A stretch of 64,000 nt of DNA from Saccharum officinarum (lineage: Eukaryota; Streptophyta; Magnoliopsida; Poales; Poaceae), in the NCBI GenBank assembly GCA_020631735.1, contig CM036170.1, positions 72,059,737 through 72,123,736 of the forward strand, written 5' to 3'. A program made the position numbers and the translations under genes. Each line of letters begins with the position of its first letter. Position 1 is the first letter of the stretch. Below, piece after piece: positions 63,123 to 64,000 of this stretch. Below the pieces are notes generated by a model. The model was not told the DNA's origin. It worked only from the letters and a program-made list of their open reading frames with translations, and searched no databases.

Positions 63123-63451
63123 TCACCGGCCAGCACCCGCCACCCAATAAGCTAAACTAGATCCTCTGGCAGCCGACCTGGCTGATCCGCGAGCATTCAC
63201 TTGAATTGAATCGAGTGAATAGTCAAACAACCCATGAGTTCGTTTTTTTAAAGAAAACCCTACTTCTTTCCTTTTATGGACACATATTATCGTCTCATGC
63301 GCTCTGCTGCGCACGCACGTTGTTTTTTTTCTCTTTTGGTGAGTCTATATGTGGGTGGTGTAGTGGTAGTTTAATAAAATACAATTTTATAAGTTAACTA
63401 GTTATATCTGTACCTAATCTATATCTATTACCTACCTAATTAATATCTATA
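63123..63451. other. Short gene-free stretch before the gap
   Basis: AT-rich; no gene recognised. It ends at the N gap. Confidence 0.5.
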
Positions 63452-63551
63452 NNNNNNNNNNNNNNNNNNNNNNNNNNNNNNNNNNNNNNNNNNNNNNNNN
63501 NNNNNNNNNNNNNNNNNNNNNNNNNNNNNNNNNNNNNNNNNNNNNNNNNNN
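63452..63551. other. Scaffold gap (100 N)
   Basis: Second run of exactly 100 undetermined bases; the true distance across it is unknown. Confidence 1.
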
Positions 63552-64000
63552 TGATAGTGGTGACTACTCAAGGTATACATGACTTTCTCTTCATGACAAA
63601 TCCGAAGTGGAAATTGCTTCAAGGAAGTTTGCAAAGAGAGCTCAAAATGAATTTGAAGTCAAGAATAAAGAAGATTAGAAGTGAAATGGCAAAGAGTTTT
63701 GACAAACCAACATTGAAGCTTATTGTGATGAAATTGGAATCAAGCATGAGGTCTCTTCAACCTACACTCTCAACAAAATGGTGTAGTTGAGAGAAAGAAC
63801 CGAACTTTGATCACCTTGCAAGAACATGCTAGATGAGTACAACACTCCGGAGAAGTTGTGGGCCGAGGCAATCAAACGCATGCTATGCTTCAAATCGCTC
63901 TTCTACAAATTTCTTGGCAAGACCCCCTATGAGTTGCTTAATGGAAGAAGCCGGACGTCTCTTTCTTCCGGGTGTTTTTGCAAATGTTACATCTACAAGA
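63552..64000 (+). mobile_element. Ty1/copia integrase remnant
   Basis: Reading across several shifts gives DSGDYSRYTWLS, a GIKHEVSSTYTPQQNGVVER block with the integrase Glu region, then NRTLITLARTMLDEY and EKLWAEAI. This is the copia integrase core, with the Asp-Glu neighbourhood partly disrupted. Frameshifts near 63660 and after 63820 show it is dead. It continues beyond the window. Confidence 0.88.

Overview
The window is plant nuclear DNA, almost certainly from a panicoid grass and most like the sugarcane/Miscanthus/sorghum group. That is inferred from intron-rich plant genes, telo-box promoters, Stowaway- and Tourist-type MITEs, SINEs, MULEs with GGAAAAAGTC-type ends, and very long Del/Tekay LTRs. 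The sequence alone does not prove a species. There are two runs of exactly 100 N (10712-10811 and 63452-63551), so this is a scaffold joined from contigs.

Gene-rich part (1-26.3 kb). Three ordinary single-copy-type genes are present: RPS23 (40S ribosomal protein uS12, minus strand), a ZC3H15/DFRP1-type two-CCCH-finger protein (plus strand, head-to-head with RPS23), and an NF-YB histone-fold transcription factor (minus strand). RPS23 and ZC3H15 appear twice, in a direct repeat of about 9.6 kb (1-9634 and 16277-25870). The two copies differ mainly in homopolymer lengths and a few small indels. The repeats flank the first N gap. The first copy ends at a Ty3/gypsy insertion whose empty site is intact in the second copy. 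The most economical reading is two haplotypes scaffolded end to end (an uncollapsed allelic overlap). A very recent tandem duplication is the alternative. Only the second ZC3H15 copy has its last exon.

Transposon nest (28-49 kb). A decayed L1-type LINE carries two insertions. The first is a gag-only copia element (28734-41172, duplicated target GGAGA). It was itself split by an element with TGATGAG/CTCATCA ends (duplicated target CTTCC) that holds a 5'-truncated Del-type gypsy element. The second is a Del-type solo LTR (41930-48278, duplicated target TCTGG) split by a copia solo LTR (44282-46724, duplicated target ACTAC).

Second nest and tail (50-64 kb). A subterminal-repeat DNA transposon is split by another solo LTR of the same copia family (50480-52975, duplicated target CCAGG) and by a Del-like solo LTR (53598-58520). 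Then come a MULE-like element, a perfect-TIR MITE, an AT-rich repetitive stretch, a frameshifted DUF295-type pseudogene, the second gap, and a copia integrase remnant.

I found no evidence of a wholly new system. The most unusual signals are the duplicated haplotype block with its polymorphic insertion, the nest that can be ordered by target-site duplications, and the diverged GC-rich motif arrays inside two related solo LTRs.
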